From Adiantum capillus-veneris (lineage: Eukaryota; Streptophyta; Polypodiopsida; Polypodiales; Pteridaceae): DNA of 64,000 nt. The position numbers and the translations under genes were made by a program. Below, one piece after another: positions 1-12,510 of this stretch; within the stretch, counting starts at the first letter, position 1, and every line of letters begins with the position of its first letter. The notes below the pieces were generated by a model. That model did no database searches. It saw nothing but the letters and a program-made list of their open reading frames with translations, and was not told where the DNA came from. The stretch covers positions 88,202,525-88,266,524 of the forward strand of contig CM043958.1 of assembly GCA_014529385.2 (NCBI GenBank). Direction: 5' to 3'.

Positions 1-2033
1 AGTGTACAGGACACTATGCTTGGGCATATACAAGAGGCTCATACCCCTAAGGAGGCTTGGGACACTTTAGTGTCATTGGATGTGACCAACACAAAGGTAA
101 GGAAGCTACAGTTGAAGACTGAGCTAAATATTGTTTAGAAGAAAAACCTATCCATCATTGACTATTTGCTAAAGATACAAAACATATATGAGTCACTTGC
201 ATTGACTAGTGTTATAGTCAATGAGGACGATGACAAAGTGCAAGTCTGTCTACGAGGTTTGGGTCCAAAATACAAACAGTTTAGAACTCGAATCCATCTT
301 CAAGATAACATTCCTTAATTTATAGGTTTGGTGTCCTTATTTATTGTGGAAAAGAAGGATCTTGATAAAGACTCCTCTACGTAGGGTGGAAACAATTCTT
401 AACAGGTCCTTTTCAACAATAGAGGAAGAGGAAGAGGAAGAGGATATGGTACAGATCATGGACGGGGCCAAGGAAGAGGCAACCACCAATCACAATAGCA
501 GAATAATAATCAGGGTTAGAACAGAGGTGGTTGAGGAAACTTTCAAGGCGGGGGGAGTCCAAGAGGTCATGGAAATGTAGTATGTTGGGATTGTGGAATA
601 CATGGTAGTTTTGAGTATGATTGTCTAGATAGGAGGCAACAAAATAATTATGCAACCACCAATAGGAATGTAGACGAGCCTAACAGGCTATTTGTGGTGC
701 ATCACATGCTAGATATTATGTTTTTTAAATGTGACAAAATCTAGTGATAATGTCTCATATGTGGATTCCAGTGCTTCAAACCACATGACCAGTCATGGTG
801 AATGGTTTAAGGAAATGGAAACTTTGCAAACTCCTGTTTATGTAGAAATTGGGGATGATATTGCACATCCCATTACACATACATGATATGTGCCATTGTT
901 TATGAAAGATAGTAAAGTAAAGGACTTGGTTGATGTACTGCATGTTCCCAATGTCACAAAGAATTTGGTATATCTTGGAAAAATGGTTGAGCAAGGATGG
1001 TCTCTTTGTCAAAGAGCATAAGAATGAAAGGATGTTTGCACAAGGAAAAGTGAGCATAATGTTTACTTTGTATGTAAATGTGCCCAAGTTGAATGTTGCC
1101 ATGTTTGCACGAGGTACATGTGTTATTCCAGATTTTGAGATTTGGGGAAAAACTATTGGTCATGTCAATTTGCAGAGGCTAAAGATGATGCAAATTAAAG
1201 AGATGGTTACAAACTTAGAGGTATGCCAACATTCAAGTTGCTTAAATGCAAAAGTTTATGAATCTTGTCAATTTGGAAAGCATGCAAAAACATCCTTTCC
1301 TCGTGATAAGGATGTAAGTAGGAATGCATTGGATTTTATTCATATAGATGTATGGGGTCCAAAAAAGATTTCATCTATGGGTGGATGTAGATATTATGTG
1401 AGTTTCATTGATGATGATCATACAAGGAAGGTATGGGTCTATTTCATGAAGCAAAAAAGTGAGGTGTTTATGCACTTTCAAAATTTCAAAGTTATGGTTG
1501 AAAAATAGATTGGGAAAACATGTAAAGTGCCAGAGGGTAGATGGAGGGGGAGAATACTTCTCCAATGAATTCAATGGTTTTTGGAAAATGCATGGAATTT
1601 AGAGTCAATTTTCATGAAGGTATACTCCGCATAAAAATGGTGTTGCTAAGAGAAAGAACATGCACATTGCAAAAGCTGCTAGAGCGTTGATGAATGAGAA
1701 GAACATGCCTCACTGCTATTGGGTTGAGGCAGTTTCTACAGGCGTTTACATTATGAACATGACTCCTACTATTGCAAAATATGATATGACACCTGAAGAG
1801 AAGTTCAATGGGTGAAAAACCAGATGTATTATATTTTAAAGTGTTCAAATGTATTTCTTATGTTCATGTGCCAGCTTAGCTAAGAAGTAAGCTTAATCCA
1901 AAAGCAAAAAAATATGTGTCCATTGGCTATTCCCTTGAGCAAAAAGGATACAAGTGCTATAATCGTGTCACGAGTAAAGTGAGGGTGAGCAAGGATGTTT
2001 TTTGTTATGAAATGGAAAGTTGGTAAGCTGATA
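1..2033 (+). pseudogene. Degenerate Ty1/copia gag-pol remnant (no RT left)
   Basis: Once encoded the Gag, protease and integrase of a copia retrotransposon. In broken frames I read a UBN2-type Gag segment (1-350), a CCHC zinc knuckle with CX2CX4HX4C spacing at 583-624, a protease active-site stretch VDSSASNHM at 761-787 (usual form DSGAS), and integrase from about 930. The integrase shows CQFGKH, the core Asp in HIDVWGP, FIDDDHTRKVW, a second Asp in a DGGGEY stretch near 1540, and a later HKNGVAKRKN motif. In active copies that last motif is NGVVER or NGVAER, so the catalytic Glu appears to be Lys here. The longest open piece is 930-1508. Stops occur at 136, 317 and 1506, and homology ends near 2033 after a GYSLEQKGYKCYN stretch. 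No reverse transcriptase or LTR follows. It is a truncated, dead copy. Confidence 0.85.
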
Positions 2034-2219
2034 TAAATCCTTCATATTAAGTGTGGAAATCCGCCACATGTTTAACTCTCAAAATTTTTTTGAAGAGTGA
2101 AACATGAGCATATGGATACCCTAATCCATTATATTTTGTCTTGTTACATTTTCAGGTGGTCTCATTTGTCATTGTTTAGTCACAAATCTAACCAATTTGG
2201 GGTCTCTTACAAATACGTC

Positions 2220-2688
2220 TCATCTCAAAGAAAATCTGGGTGAAATCCTCTTTAATACATGCTTTGGCATCATTTCTGGCTGAAAGTAAGTAGAGATCAA
2301 AATGCCCTTGTATGTATATCTTCCTAGGTCAATTGGATTGACAAGTTTGTACTCCCATCTATACTTATTTGCCATCAAATCTTGCACTCCTTGGACATCT
2401 ATATACGTGAATGCATAGACGTTCTTATGGTCTTTCAACTCTCTCTATACACTTGTAAAAAATATATTGGTCCTTGTTTGTGAACCTATACAAGCTCTCA
2501 TGAGCATAATCCATTGGAACTCTCATGGATTTATCGGTTTTAATGAATCTCATGTTGGGCTTATTGATCAAAGGATGCCTCTCCTCTAGGTCTTCATCGA
2601 TTCTCACTCTCAAAGGTGTTGCAAGATTTCTTGCGGTTTTCATGTCTTTGAATTGAGCAAAAAACCGTGGTGGTGGTAGATTTGTCAT
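2220..2688 (-). pseudogene. Unrecognised protein-coding remnant in two overlapping frames
   Basis: Two minus-strand frames, 2688-2425 (87 codons) and 2438-2220 (72 codons), overlap by 14 bases and read as one protein broken by a frameshift. The first starts MTNLPPPRFFAQFKDMK and is rich in charged residues; the second contains NKYRWEYKLVNPIDLGRYTYKG. The composition looks like real coding sequence, with mixed aromatic and charged residues and no low complexity. I do not recognise the family and see no catalytic motif, signal peptide or membrane segment. Its neighbours are transposon debris, so a gag-like protein of an unrecognised element or a captured gene fragment are both possible. Confidence 0.35.
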
Positions 2689-3776
2689 GGTTAAGGCTCA
2701 CTAAAAACTCTCAAGATAGTCTTGGACAAGCCACCTTGGTTTAGTGCACCTTATCCCTTTTTCTCCTTGGTTAGGTCCCTCAAAGGTCAGCTCTTTGTCA
2801 CCCTTTGGTATTTTGAAATTGGTTTTGGGTATCCTAAAAATTTGGAATTAGAAGACTTGAAAATTTTTGGCTTTCTTTCTGTCTATACGTGACTCAATTT
2901 GGAGTTGTGTTTCAAAAGTTAGAGCAATTTTGGTGAACTACACTTGAAACAACATCCAAAACAGTCTCAGGACTAGGACACAGGATCTTTTGTTTGTATC
3001 TTGGTCTCCAAAAGGTGTTTTTAGCTCAAACTTGAGATTTGGGATCTACATCTTAAGTATATCCACAAGCTCATCAAATCAAATACCCCCACTATGAAGA
3101 GGTACATGGATCGCAATCCATGTTCCTCTTTCGAATTTCGACTTGAAATTTTCACAGTAGTTGGATAAGGTCATGCATAGGCTCTATATAATTTTTCAAC
3201 AATTTCTGAGGTTAGAGTACATGGATCGTGATCCATGTTCCACCACATCTGAACTTGATCTTTAGATAGCTTGTTACACTCTATGTCCCACAAGCTATAT
3301 TTCAAATCTTTTTTAATTTGGAGCTGTTTTGATAGGTCAAATGTCCAACCCTAGTTCTGTTCTGCGATTTTTAGTCCGTCTTTTGTTTTGTTGCCTTTTG
3401 ATCCAAATTTGTAGATTTGTTTCCAAAATTAGACTTGGGGATATATTTCCTTGTATATACACTACGACTTTGAAATTGTTTTGGTCAAATTGTCACTATG
3501 GGTACATGGATCAAGATCCATGTTTGGAGCCCAAATTGACTTTTCTTGGTACCATCAGGATCAATATAACTAGTAGATTTTATGGTATCAACCTTTTTGG
3601 GTTTGGTACCAATTAGGTCAATTCTTGTATTATGTCACAGTACTTGGCAGTTATGGGGTTTTGACTTGGTTTTTTATGTTCAAATGAGATGAGAATGTGA
3701 GATTAGGCTAGAAATAGCATACACAACACAGTGGCTAGGTGCCTGAATAAGTGGGCACTCATTTAGTCCACCAACA
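2689..3776. other. Unassigned AT-rich stretch, possibly LTR sequence
   Basis: No convincing coding sequence. The stretch holds three copies of a 20-base near-palindrome, listed separately. It ends at 3776 in CCACCAACA, directly followed by CACTCCCCCTT at 3777-3787. On the minus strand that reads AAGGGGGAGTG then TGTTGGTGG, the usual look of a copia polypurine tract meeting the start of a 3' LTR. This suggests a minus-oriented LTR lying to the left of 3776, but I could not find its other end. Confidence 0.3.
3104..3523. repeat. Three dispersed copies of the palindrome ACATGGATC-NN-GATCCATGT
   Basis: Copies lie at 3104-3123 (one mismatch between arms), 3219-3238 (perfect 9-bp arms) and 3504-3523 (perfect 9-bp arms). 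Each is preceded by GT, and the first two are followed by TC. The two-base centres differ (GC, GT, AA), while the sequence between the copies shows no obvious similarity. Confidence 0.8.
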
Positions 3777-3935
3777 CACTCCCCCTTGATGCTCTTGATT
3801 TATGGTTAGCACAAGAAATGCAAGATGGGAGGCTTATCTCTTGGATTTTGATGGCGCTAAGGCCTGGAAATAACACTTCAATGAAGGCCTTCAATGCTTC
3901 CATAGTCTCCTTTTCTTTAATCCTCCAATTTGAAA

Positions 3936-4007
3936 ATTCATGTAGTCAATCATCCCATGATTGATGGCATGATTCATGTAGTCACTCATCCCATGATTGA
4001 TGGCATT
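3936..4007. repeat. 36-bp tandem duplication
   Basis: Two head-to-tail copies with a period of 36 bp, starting at ATTCATGTAGTCA (3936 and 3972) and differing at one or two bases. Each copy contains the short inverted repeat ATCATCCCATGAT or its variant. The period is a multiple of three, so an open frame crosses it, but no real gene is evident. Confidence 0.7.
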
Positions 4008-4640
4008 CATCACTACTTTTTGTTTACTGAAGATCTTTGCAAAGCCCTCCTTCGTGGGAGCACCAATAAGAGGCGGGTATGCAAAATTGACTTGCTCTCC
4101 TCTACACCAAGACTATATACGGTGGCCTCACCACAATAGGGTACCACCTTGTTTGGAATGTAGCTAGGACACAAATACAACGGCCCAGACAATAGAAATG
4201 ATGCAGTGTCTACCTAAGCCAACGAGAAAACAATTTATGATACACAAAATAGAAGAAGCACACTCAGAACGGTGATATGGGTGACACATGTGAGTGGTTT
4301 ATGTCGTAGATTATTGACATGAATAGTTGGCTAGTGGAGGCATTGTGGAGTGAGACTCTCATGTTGTATGTGGTTAACTACAACTGGGATAGCTAGAACG
4401 TAATGGTTAATTATCATGCTGTCTTTTTATTTTTCCTAATGGTGAGTTGATGACTTGTAGATTGGAATTTTGAGAGTTTAGGAGAAGACATTGACAATAA
4501 ATTATACTCGACCATTTTATATTTTCATAGCGTTTTAAATGGTTTATCAATAAGCCACTATGGTTGCTTTGTAAATAGGATAGTGAGAACTCACTCAAAG
4601 AGGGTCATGCAATAAATGATATGCTCCACTCATAAACTAA
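4008..4640. other. No gene seen
   Basis: AT-rich sequence with only short chance frames on both strands. Nothing here is recognised as coding, RNA or repeat structure. Confidence 0.5.
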
Positions 4641-5043
4641 AGTGGAACTATGTGTAAAGGAGGGGCCTCCAATTTTTGGCACCAGTAAGCAATATCAAAT
4701 ACCAAAGTCCACAAGAGGTGCCGTGGAGTTTGGGGCTACAATCTTCAGGCCATTCTTGTGTAGATTCTCTCAATTTTCCCTTTCCCCTCTCCTAATGTAT
4801 GTCTTGGGCTATGGAGTTTCTCTGTGTCACTTTCTTGTGTAAGATTATGGAAGAGTTTTTCTCCTACGCTTCTTTGTGTACTATTATATGTAGGTATGTC
4901 AACATCTCCATCCCTTCTTTCTATGTCAACATCAACCCTTTTATCCCTCTCTTTTCCCTTCTCCATCATGGGGCAAGCTCAATGGTTGAATTACATAGCC
5001 AAGGGTGCAAGCTCACCCTTGCTCTCAATAGTGGTATCAAAGT
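4641..5043 (+). mobile_element. 3' part of a copia-like 5' LTR with primer-binding site
   Basis: The stretch ends in CTCTCA at 5022-5027. TGGTATCAAAGT follows at 5032-5043, close to the usual plant primer-binding site TGGTATCAGAGC, which pairs with initiator tRNA-Met. The sequence before it is T- and C-rich, as in many LTR leader regions. The left LTR edge is not resolved, and no coding body is recognisable downstream. I infer a decayed plus-strand element. Confidence 0.4.
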
Positions 5044-6110
5044 GAAGTTTTTGTTTCATGAGGAGTAATTATGTGAACATGAAGGCTCAATCTTGGCAAC
5101 CAAGAAGCTGATGTTAAGAAGGCTAAGGTAAATTGGATTTTGCTAATAAAAATGCTACTAACGAGATCAATGGCTACAAAAGCAAGAGCCTTGCTTGAGG
5201 TAATGGGCAACAAGAGTTTTTTTGACTATGAAAAATTGAAGTTTCAAACTCAAAGTTTAATTAGCTTTAATCAAATTTATTCTCAACTAATCTTTTGCAA
5301 TTTCGATTGACGACCATCGAGAAAACGAAAGGTATGGCTATTTTCCATGTTTATTTTGCTAACTCAATAAGAATGTGAACAAGAAGAAATAGAGATCAAT
5401 TAAGAAGAAGTGAGTTGACAATTTTTGAAGTCTTAGAAGTGGTTTGAGAGAATCTAATTAAAGCTAAGTTAAGAAAAGGTAGCCGAGAGAGTAAGAGCAA
5501 ATATTAATTTTGAAGATTAGCAAGTTTTGAAGTCTTTCAAATCCAGCATAGGTTAATAAAATAAGAAAAAGAAGATTTTGAAGGAGTTTATGAATGCAAA
5601 TATCGGTTTAGAAGGGATAAGGACAAAGGGGTAAGTTAGAAAACGGCTTTTGAAAGTCCTCACAACTTTCTTTAAAGGACAATTTGAACCTTGAGATATC
5701 AAAAGTGAAGCTAGTGGACATTTAAACACCTGGGAAGCAGCTTGGGCTACGTTAGGATTTCCAAATCCAAAATTTGCATGAGCTTGGGTCGAATTGGTGA
5801 CCCTTTTTGCACCAAAAGCAAGAAATTTTACCAATACCCAACAGACAACAGGATTCCATGGGAGTCGCCCCTTGCATACAAGGGAACATCACCATCATCG
5901 ACTACTGCAGAATCTTGTAGAATTGGCATCAAATTGGGTGCCCTGGCTTTGGGAGAAGTTTTGCATTTATGCCCGTGGTCTGAATCGCCTCCTACAAGCT
6001 GTCATCTCTCCAAGAATCCAACCCACTGTCTCTTTCTCTCTCAGCTCGCTGCCAGCCTCTCCTTTTCCACACACTTGTAGTTAAAAAGTGCATCTTCACT
6101 TATAAATGGT
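5044..6110. other. No gene seen
   Basis: Possible interior of the element whose primer-binding site lies just upstream, but no gag or pol motif is readable in any frame. Open frames at 5742-6084 overlap in two plus-strand phases and look like chance. Confidence 0.4.
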
Positions 6111-6900
6111 CTTTGATTGGCCACACATGCCTCCCTTGGCCCTCCAATAAAAAACCCAAAACCATTCACTTCTAGGGGCAATTCACCCCCCCTCATTCTT
6201 TTAAAGCTCCTTAGTTGGTTGCCCACTAGTGTACCCAAAGGTCAATACTTTAAGGACCTATTCACAACATCTCCTTTAATTGATTAAGCCTCTCTATCTT
6301 AGTCGATCCTGCTCGGTTGCATACCCCCACATTTGGCCATCCAACTTTGATCTTTTGACCACCTAATTTTAAGGGCCCACAAATCATTGGCCACCCAATA
6401 TCGTAACAGAATTCAATTAACCTTGGCTGGCCACCCAATTTAAGAAACAAAATATTGGCTACCCACTTTCCCATGGCTAAGAGCCAAATCACCCCCATCT
6501 TCTTTAATTAATTAAAACCCCTGCAAATAATGATCGAAGCCAATCAACCGCCAAACCTTAATACCCCTTTGCTCACCCAATTTAAATCCTTTTCCCACCA
6601 CCCACCAAAGCCACAAATAAATTCCATTGGCTGCCCATTGCCCATAATTTTGGGCCGCTCAACTTAGCCTCGACCAAATTGCCCACTTAAATTTCTTCCA
6701 ACCACCCAACTTACGCCTTCTTTTGGCAGCCTAACCTTTGTTATTTTTGTTTCCCCTTACTACTATTGTCCACCCAATCTCCACAACCCTCGCATCTTAG
6801 CCATAACCTTATCAACCACCCTCAATTATTGATACCTTGGCTGCCCAATCTCAAAGACAATCAGTCGACCACCCATTGTGCCCAGGCCATGCTCGCAATA
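6110..6900. repeat. Region scattered with a TTGGCCACCCAA-like motif
   Basis: About a dozen degenerate copies of TTGGCYRCCCAA are spaced irregularly, for example near 6116, 6213, 6334, 6388, 6429, 6452, 6629 and 6839. Several are followed by short A/T-rich words. There is no fixed period, so this is not a simple tandem array. I see no gene here. Confidence 0.5.
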
Positions 6901-9143
6901 GCCGCATGACTACCATCCAGGAGGAGAATAGATATAGCTTTGGGTTCCTTTGAACTCGGATCTTCCAAAAACCTCACAAGAAATCTCTACAACTTTGAAA
7001 TATCTTCACCAAAAGACGACCTAATTCACGAACAACTCTCACAAGGAATTGGCTTCAAAATTCTTATACTTCTTGTGAACAAAAGCGGGCAACAATCAGC
7101 TAATCTAAACTTTCAACTGACTAAAGGTTAAGTGAAAAAAAAACTTCCCCAAACACTACAGATAAGTATCATCAACCTCAGACTGTAATTTTAAATTAAT
7201 GCCTATGCCATAGTATGGATTACCTTGAACATTTACATATTTACTAATATACTAGGCAAGACTCAGTTTCATTTCTTTATATTACACATGAAGTATTTTC
7301 AAGTGATTCATCTAGCCTGAACGTGATCGATTAAATTTGATCAAGAACAGCACCAGTAAAAGATTACTTGAGCCTACAAATTGAATTTTTTTCTACTCTT
7401 CTCCCTTCACCTTAGGATATTATCCCAAAACATACGGCACCAGATCGGAAAGATATTAACTACATGGTATATTAATTGTATGTCTTTACATATGATTTTT
7501 AAATCAGGTACATCTCTCACTTTCTGTCTAACACTTGCGAACAAGATTATTTCATATTTTATGTTGTTATATTATTGTATCATGTGTTTCCTTCCAAGAT
7601 GTCTTCTAGGCAATAATACCCATTATTGTATTATACTATAGTGACTCTATTTCTAGCAGCCATGGTCACTTACTAGACCCTTGAAATTTACTTTGGCATA
7701 AATTGATCCTAAAATTTCATAATTATGGAACAAAGGTTCATATAGATGGAGCACTCTTCCATCATAGCTAAGATACTATTTAAGATTTTCCCTCTATTGA
7801 TTATGGTCCAATACTAAAAAAATTGTATAGATACTAAAATCAAGATCAACCAAGAAGTCTTGTCTTGAGCTATTTTTGATAGGTAGTATACATTATGCCC
7901 TGACAATTGAAGCTAATCAACAACTCTGTGGATCTTCTTTGAACATGGTTGCCAACTTTGATCATGCCATGCCAAGGATAATCTTAGCACGAGTCTACAT
8001 ATCAAATAAATTGAATAGTGTATCCAAAATCTAAGCATCTCCTTTCCATCACCCATACCATTTCTCTACCTACGTCCTTGGAAGCTATCTGCTTGATAAG
8101 CTACCAGATTAGGACTATTTTGGTCACATGGCATGTCGAGTGTGTGTTTGTGAATATGATTGCTTGAATTTGTAAGTCTCTCTCCCTTATCTCTCCGTAC
8201 AATAGAAATTATTGACAATCATGGTGATAACCATTTTAGTTATCATTTATGGATAATTACGTGACAATTGTGGTTTATATTGATAACTCCATGTTATATG
8301 TTTTCAATCTTCATACTACTAATCAAGTCAAGAAGGTAGCTTTTAATTTTAATGTTAGAAAACCCAAAAAGAAATCTCTCTCCAATGCAAATGAGTCAAG
8401 CATTCTAAACCTTCAAATCAATAAACTCAAGATAAGTATCCGATTTCCAATTGTTTGAACTCTTATTGAAGAAAAAGAAAAATGCCATGTTATTCAGTTG
8501 CTGCTAGACTTGTATCACTAATTTATTTATTACTGCTACTATGCTAACTCAATTTACAAAAACGTGTGCCTAATGCAATACACCACTATTTGCATTTAAG
8601 TATTTCCCTAAGAATTGCAATTCAACAAGAAAATAGGGTACTGCATATTTTCCAATTCTCTACATTGTAACATCGCGCTACTAGCCCCATGAGGTACTAA
8701 ATTTTTGGGTGAAGATTTTCTTTTTAGATATTCCCATTTGTGGACACTCTTTGTGCCCCTTCTATGGTTTTAATGTGGGATATGCTAGGCAAGAGGACTA
8801 TTAAAATTTTGTTCATTCTGTGTGCCCTCAACTCATACTTGGATAGTCACTATATTTTGGGTTATTGTATAATGCCCAAGCATATTTAAACATCATACAT
8901 AACCTTATAATTTACTTTAATAGTTAAATACCTTCACACTGGCACATTTTGCAAAAAGCTGTCCATGTCACTACCTCTTCAATAAGTAAAATTGACATTG
9001 TAGATTTTTTCCCTGGGTGAATCTTCTAAACCATATGATTTGGTTCAAGTTATTTCTGTACAGGGCCCAAAAATCACCCGGCCTCAGTTACTCCACCTAG
9101 AACCTAGGGTGAAAATACAATGGACAAAGATGGTTAGCACAAG
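6901..9143. other. No gene seen
   Basis: AT-rich sequence with short unrelated frames (for example 7381-7641 and 8249-8458) that show no domain. The last 100 bases, from about 9050, resemble the lead-in to the gypsy pol that follows. Confidence 0.45.
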
Positions 9144-11010
9144 ATGACCAAAGCCAAAGATAACTTGGGCTATCTCTGGAGGAATCTAGATGACATACTA
9201 CCAGTGATGGATGCTCACATCAAAGGGCAACACATCTCCAATATCTACATCGATGGTGGTGCACAAATATGCATCATGAGTGAAAAAATGATGCACCATT
9301 TGGGTTTAGAGGTAAGTAGGCCGGCACCATGCCAAGCCAAAATGACAAATAATGTAAAAGTTCAATGTGTTGGCATTATGAATGCAGTTAGGGTAAAGGA
9401 GGACAACACCGAGGTGGATGTGGATATCTTTGTCATGCCACATAAGGGGAGGGCTATCCTATCATTCTAGGGAGGCCTTGGCTTACGGATATGAGAGCTA
9501 AGTAGGACTGGGACACAGACATAATCTAGATGAAGGATGCCAAAGGTAAGACAATACTCTATGACATGAAGATAGGTCGGCCATGCGACATGGATCTAGA
9601 GACCTCTAAGGATGAGTTTTCTAGTAGTGACTCTTGAACCACTTCAGAGGAGGAGTTAACATGAACAAAGAAAGTGATAGAAACATTGAAGCGATGGGGG
9701 TCATTCTCAGGGACCCTAAGAAGATGGAGCAACTTGATGCATCATCATCAAACCAAGGGGAGCCACCAGGTATACAATATTTGCTAGAAGAAAGTAAACT
9801 GCATCAAATGCACTCTAGTGAGCTGTGTGTGATAAAGAGCATGAAGGTTATATTTTGATGCTAAGTAATTTTACCACATTGCTCATTGATGAATATGATA
9901 AAATAACTGGCATCAGAGCAGTTCAACATCACATTAAGCTCAAGGAGCGAAGTAAACCTATAGTACAAAAGCTCAGGCGGCGAGGAGTAATTCAACAAGA
10001 GGCCTTGCTCAAGGAGGTAAGGAAACTATTGGAAGCACGTTTCATCTACCTTGTTGAAGACTCACTGTGGGTTTCTCTAGTGGTAGTCACACCAAAGAAG
10101 AATGGTGAGTGGAGGGTTTGTGTTGATTACAAGCCTTTTAATGCAGCCACAAAGAGGGACCATTTTCCTCTTCCTTTCCAAGATGAAATTCTCAATGTGG
10201 TAGCAAGAAATGAGCGCTACACGGTATGTGATGGCTATTCAAGATACTTCCAAATTAGCATCATTGTGAAGAAGATCAATAGAAAACGATCTTCATCACA
10301 CCATGGGGATGTTTTGCTTATAGAGTTATGCCTTTTGGTCTTACCAATACTCCAGCCACTTTTCAGTGCTATATGACATTTGTTTTTCATCCATTCTTTG
10401 GAAAATCAATCCATGTTTTTATTGATGACTTTTGTATCTATAGCTGCCACTCTCTTCATTTGGAGAAACTATATGATGGTCTAGCTAGGCTGCAAGCTTT
10501 GGGTGGCCAACTCAACATGGAGAATGGCACATTGGTGAAAGAAAGGTTACTCTTTTTGGCCATGTGATCTCTTCCAAGGGCATTGAATTTGACCCAAGCA
10601 AGGTTGAAGCTTTGGCGTCTTTGCCCTCTCCCACAACAAAAAATGGGTTGGTCTCTTTTCTTCAAAAGGTGAGGTATTTGAGTAGGTTCATTCACCTGCT
10701 CTCTAAAGTGGTTCTCCCTTTACAGCAAGTTACCCATCAAGAGATCTTCACTTGGAATGAAGAAAATGAACAACACTTCAATGAGGTAAAACAAATTCTA
10801 GCCTCACTTCTCACCATTGCACCTCCAAAGTGGGATGAGCCATTTTATATAAACCTTAGTGTAGGCAATGACACACTTGGGGCGGTATTGATGCAAAAGG
10901 ATCCTCAAACTTCTTTCATGCATCCTATCTACTTCTCTAGTCACATGATGACTCCATCAGAGAAGGTATATATGGTAGTGGAGCACATGGTGCTTGCATT
11001 AGTGTTTGCT
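9144..11010 (+). pseudogene. Ty3/gypsy protease-RT-RNase H remnant (non-chromovirus type)
   Basis: Remains of a gypsy polyprotein. The protease motif IYIDGGAQICIMSE is near 9246-9287 and is followed by GRPWLTDM. Reverse transcriptase begins at about 10040 with SLVVVTPKKNGEWRVCVDY, continues with CDGYSRYFQISI, then MPFGLTNTPATFQ after a frameshift near 10260-10330, and the catalytic stretch VFIDDFCIYS at 10416-10445. RNase H begins at about 10830 (FYINLSVGNDTLGAVLMQKD) and stops at LVFAC, where chromovirus copy A's LTR starts at 11011. Two of the in-frame TAG stops (near 9502 and 9527) sit where Gln would fit. Wording of the RT and tether region fits the Athila/Tat side of gypsy better than the chromovirus copies in this window, but this is judged by eye. 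Confidence 0.85.
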
Positions 11011-11753
11011 TGTAATGGAAATGGACTATGGACATTGAGAATAGCAGAATTAAGAGAATTATAGTGAGCATTTTTATGAGACTGCTTTGAGAACATAGAT
11101 CGGTGAGCTTAATTAGCGGTAGCAGCACAAACATTATACTTAATTAACTTGGCATGAACAATACTTTGCAAGAGAGAGTATTAGATAACATGACAACATT
11201 TGAGGACCGGATTTACTTAGAGCCGACGGTCCCCCCTCCAAAAGGCTTTTGTATTATAGATTCTCCCATCAAGAGAGACTTGGTACAATACAATCTTTGT
11301 GTTCCTTGTGACCTAGGTGATGGAACGAATATGGAAAGCTTCATGCATCATGAGCATAGCATAAACTTTGTAAAATCATTAATCATCCCCGACCTCAGTC
11401 CCAAGGCCTCAAACACCTTTGAAGGTGGAGAGAGCTAGCAGGGAATGAGGGTAGGAAAAAGGAAGAAGAAGTAACATACAAGAACTAGATAGTTCCTCAC
11501 TTATCATCACTCTTCTTTCATAGCATATCATAATAGCATAATGATGATGATGAAGAAGATGGAAAGCTTAAGCATTGAAACATGGATCTTGGTTTGATTT
11601 GCATTCCATAGCCAAGAATGTTGGTGTAGGCTCTAAACTTCTCCACAAGCTTGGAGAAGGAGATGGAGCTCTTTCACTTTGCACCTCAGACAATGAGAGA
11701 GAGTGTATGTGTGTGTGTGTGGGAGAGTATACCCCTTCTCATGCTTGGTCCAC

Positions 11754-11821
<68 letters not shown>

Positions 11822-12510
11822 TTATTTAATTATATCATTTGGACAAGTGTCCTCTTTTCCCTCCTTCAAAGAGAGATCTTAATTATTTATTAAAATGCAT
11901 CTAAATTCTCATTGGACTCCTTTAAAGCCTATCCAATAGGATTCAAGCACATCATGAGCGCAAAATGGGAAGGATCTTGACATGTGTCTTTTATGCTTCT
12001 TAAGAGATCATGTTTGAATTGAACACTTCAAGCACCTTAGTCATTTAAGCATGACAATCTTTTATGCCTCTTGAGAGATCATTTTTGAATTGAACACTTC
12101 AAGCACCCTAGTCATTTAAGCATGAAAATCACCTCAAGCTTGGACAAGGTTATCATAAACACCTTAAGCACCTTAGTTAGCAAGCACGACAAGCACCTCA
12201 AGCTTGGGTAGGGTTCCCAACTCAAGGTCAGCCCCAACTTGCTTAAGGTCCTAGGTCTAAGGAATTTTTAACACTTACCTTTGGAGGTCTTTTAATGAAC
12301 CTAATCCTAAGGTATTTAAGCTTCATTAGCTAGCATTTCTCTTTGACAGACTATCTCTCATTTGGACCCCTTTAACTTTGGCCCGTGTGAAGATATATCC
12401 ATAAGGACATGTCTATATTCTAACCCTTGTTCCCGATTATTCTCTCACATTAAATCATCAATTTAATATTAAAAATCATTTGGATTTGTTAGATATTAGA
12501 TTTTATTTCA
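11011..12510 (-). repeat. 3' LTR of chromovirus copy A
   Basis: 1500 bp. On the plus strand it runs from TGTAATGGAAATGG to TTTTATTTCA. The next plus-strand bases, TTACCTCTCTCTTG, read on the minus strand as the purine-rich tract CAAGAGAGAGGTAA that primes plus-strand synthesis. Inside are a TC microsatellite (11756-11818), a 71-bp tandem duplication starting at 11987 and 12058, and scattered CAAGCACCT words. The two other long LTRs in the window share these landmarks. Confidence 0.85.
11756..11818. repeat. (TC)n microsatellite inside the LTR
   Basis: About 31 uninterrupted TC units. The matching place in the LTR of copy B carries a GT run plus 30 G instead, so this is a length- and composition-unstable spot of the LTR family. 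Confidence 0.95.

Noticed and set aside
11575-11893. Open frames with long Ser-Leu repeats
   Set aside because: They are translations of the TC microsatellite in all phases, with no domain outside the repeat.
11701-12300. CAAGCACCT repeats considered as a CRISPR array
   Set aside because: Spacing is irregular, units are degenerate, the repeats recur in every LTR of the family, and the genome is a plant's.
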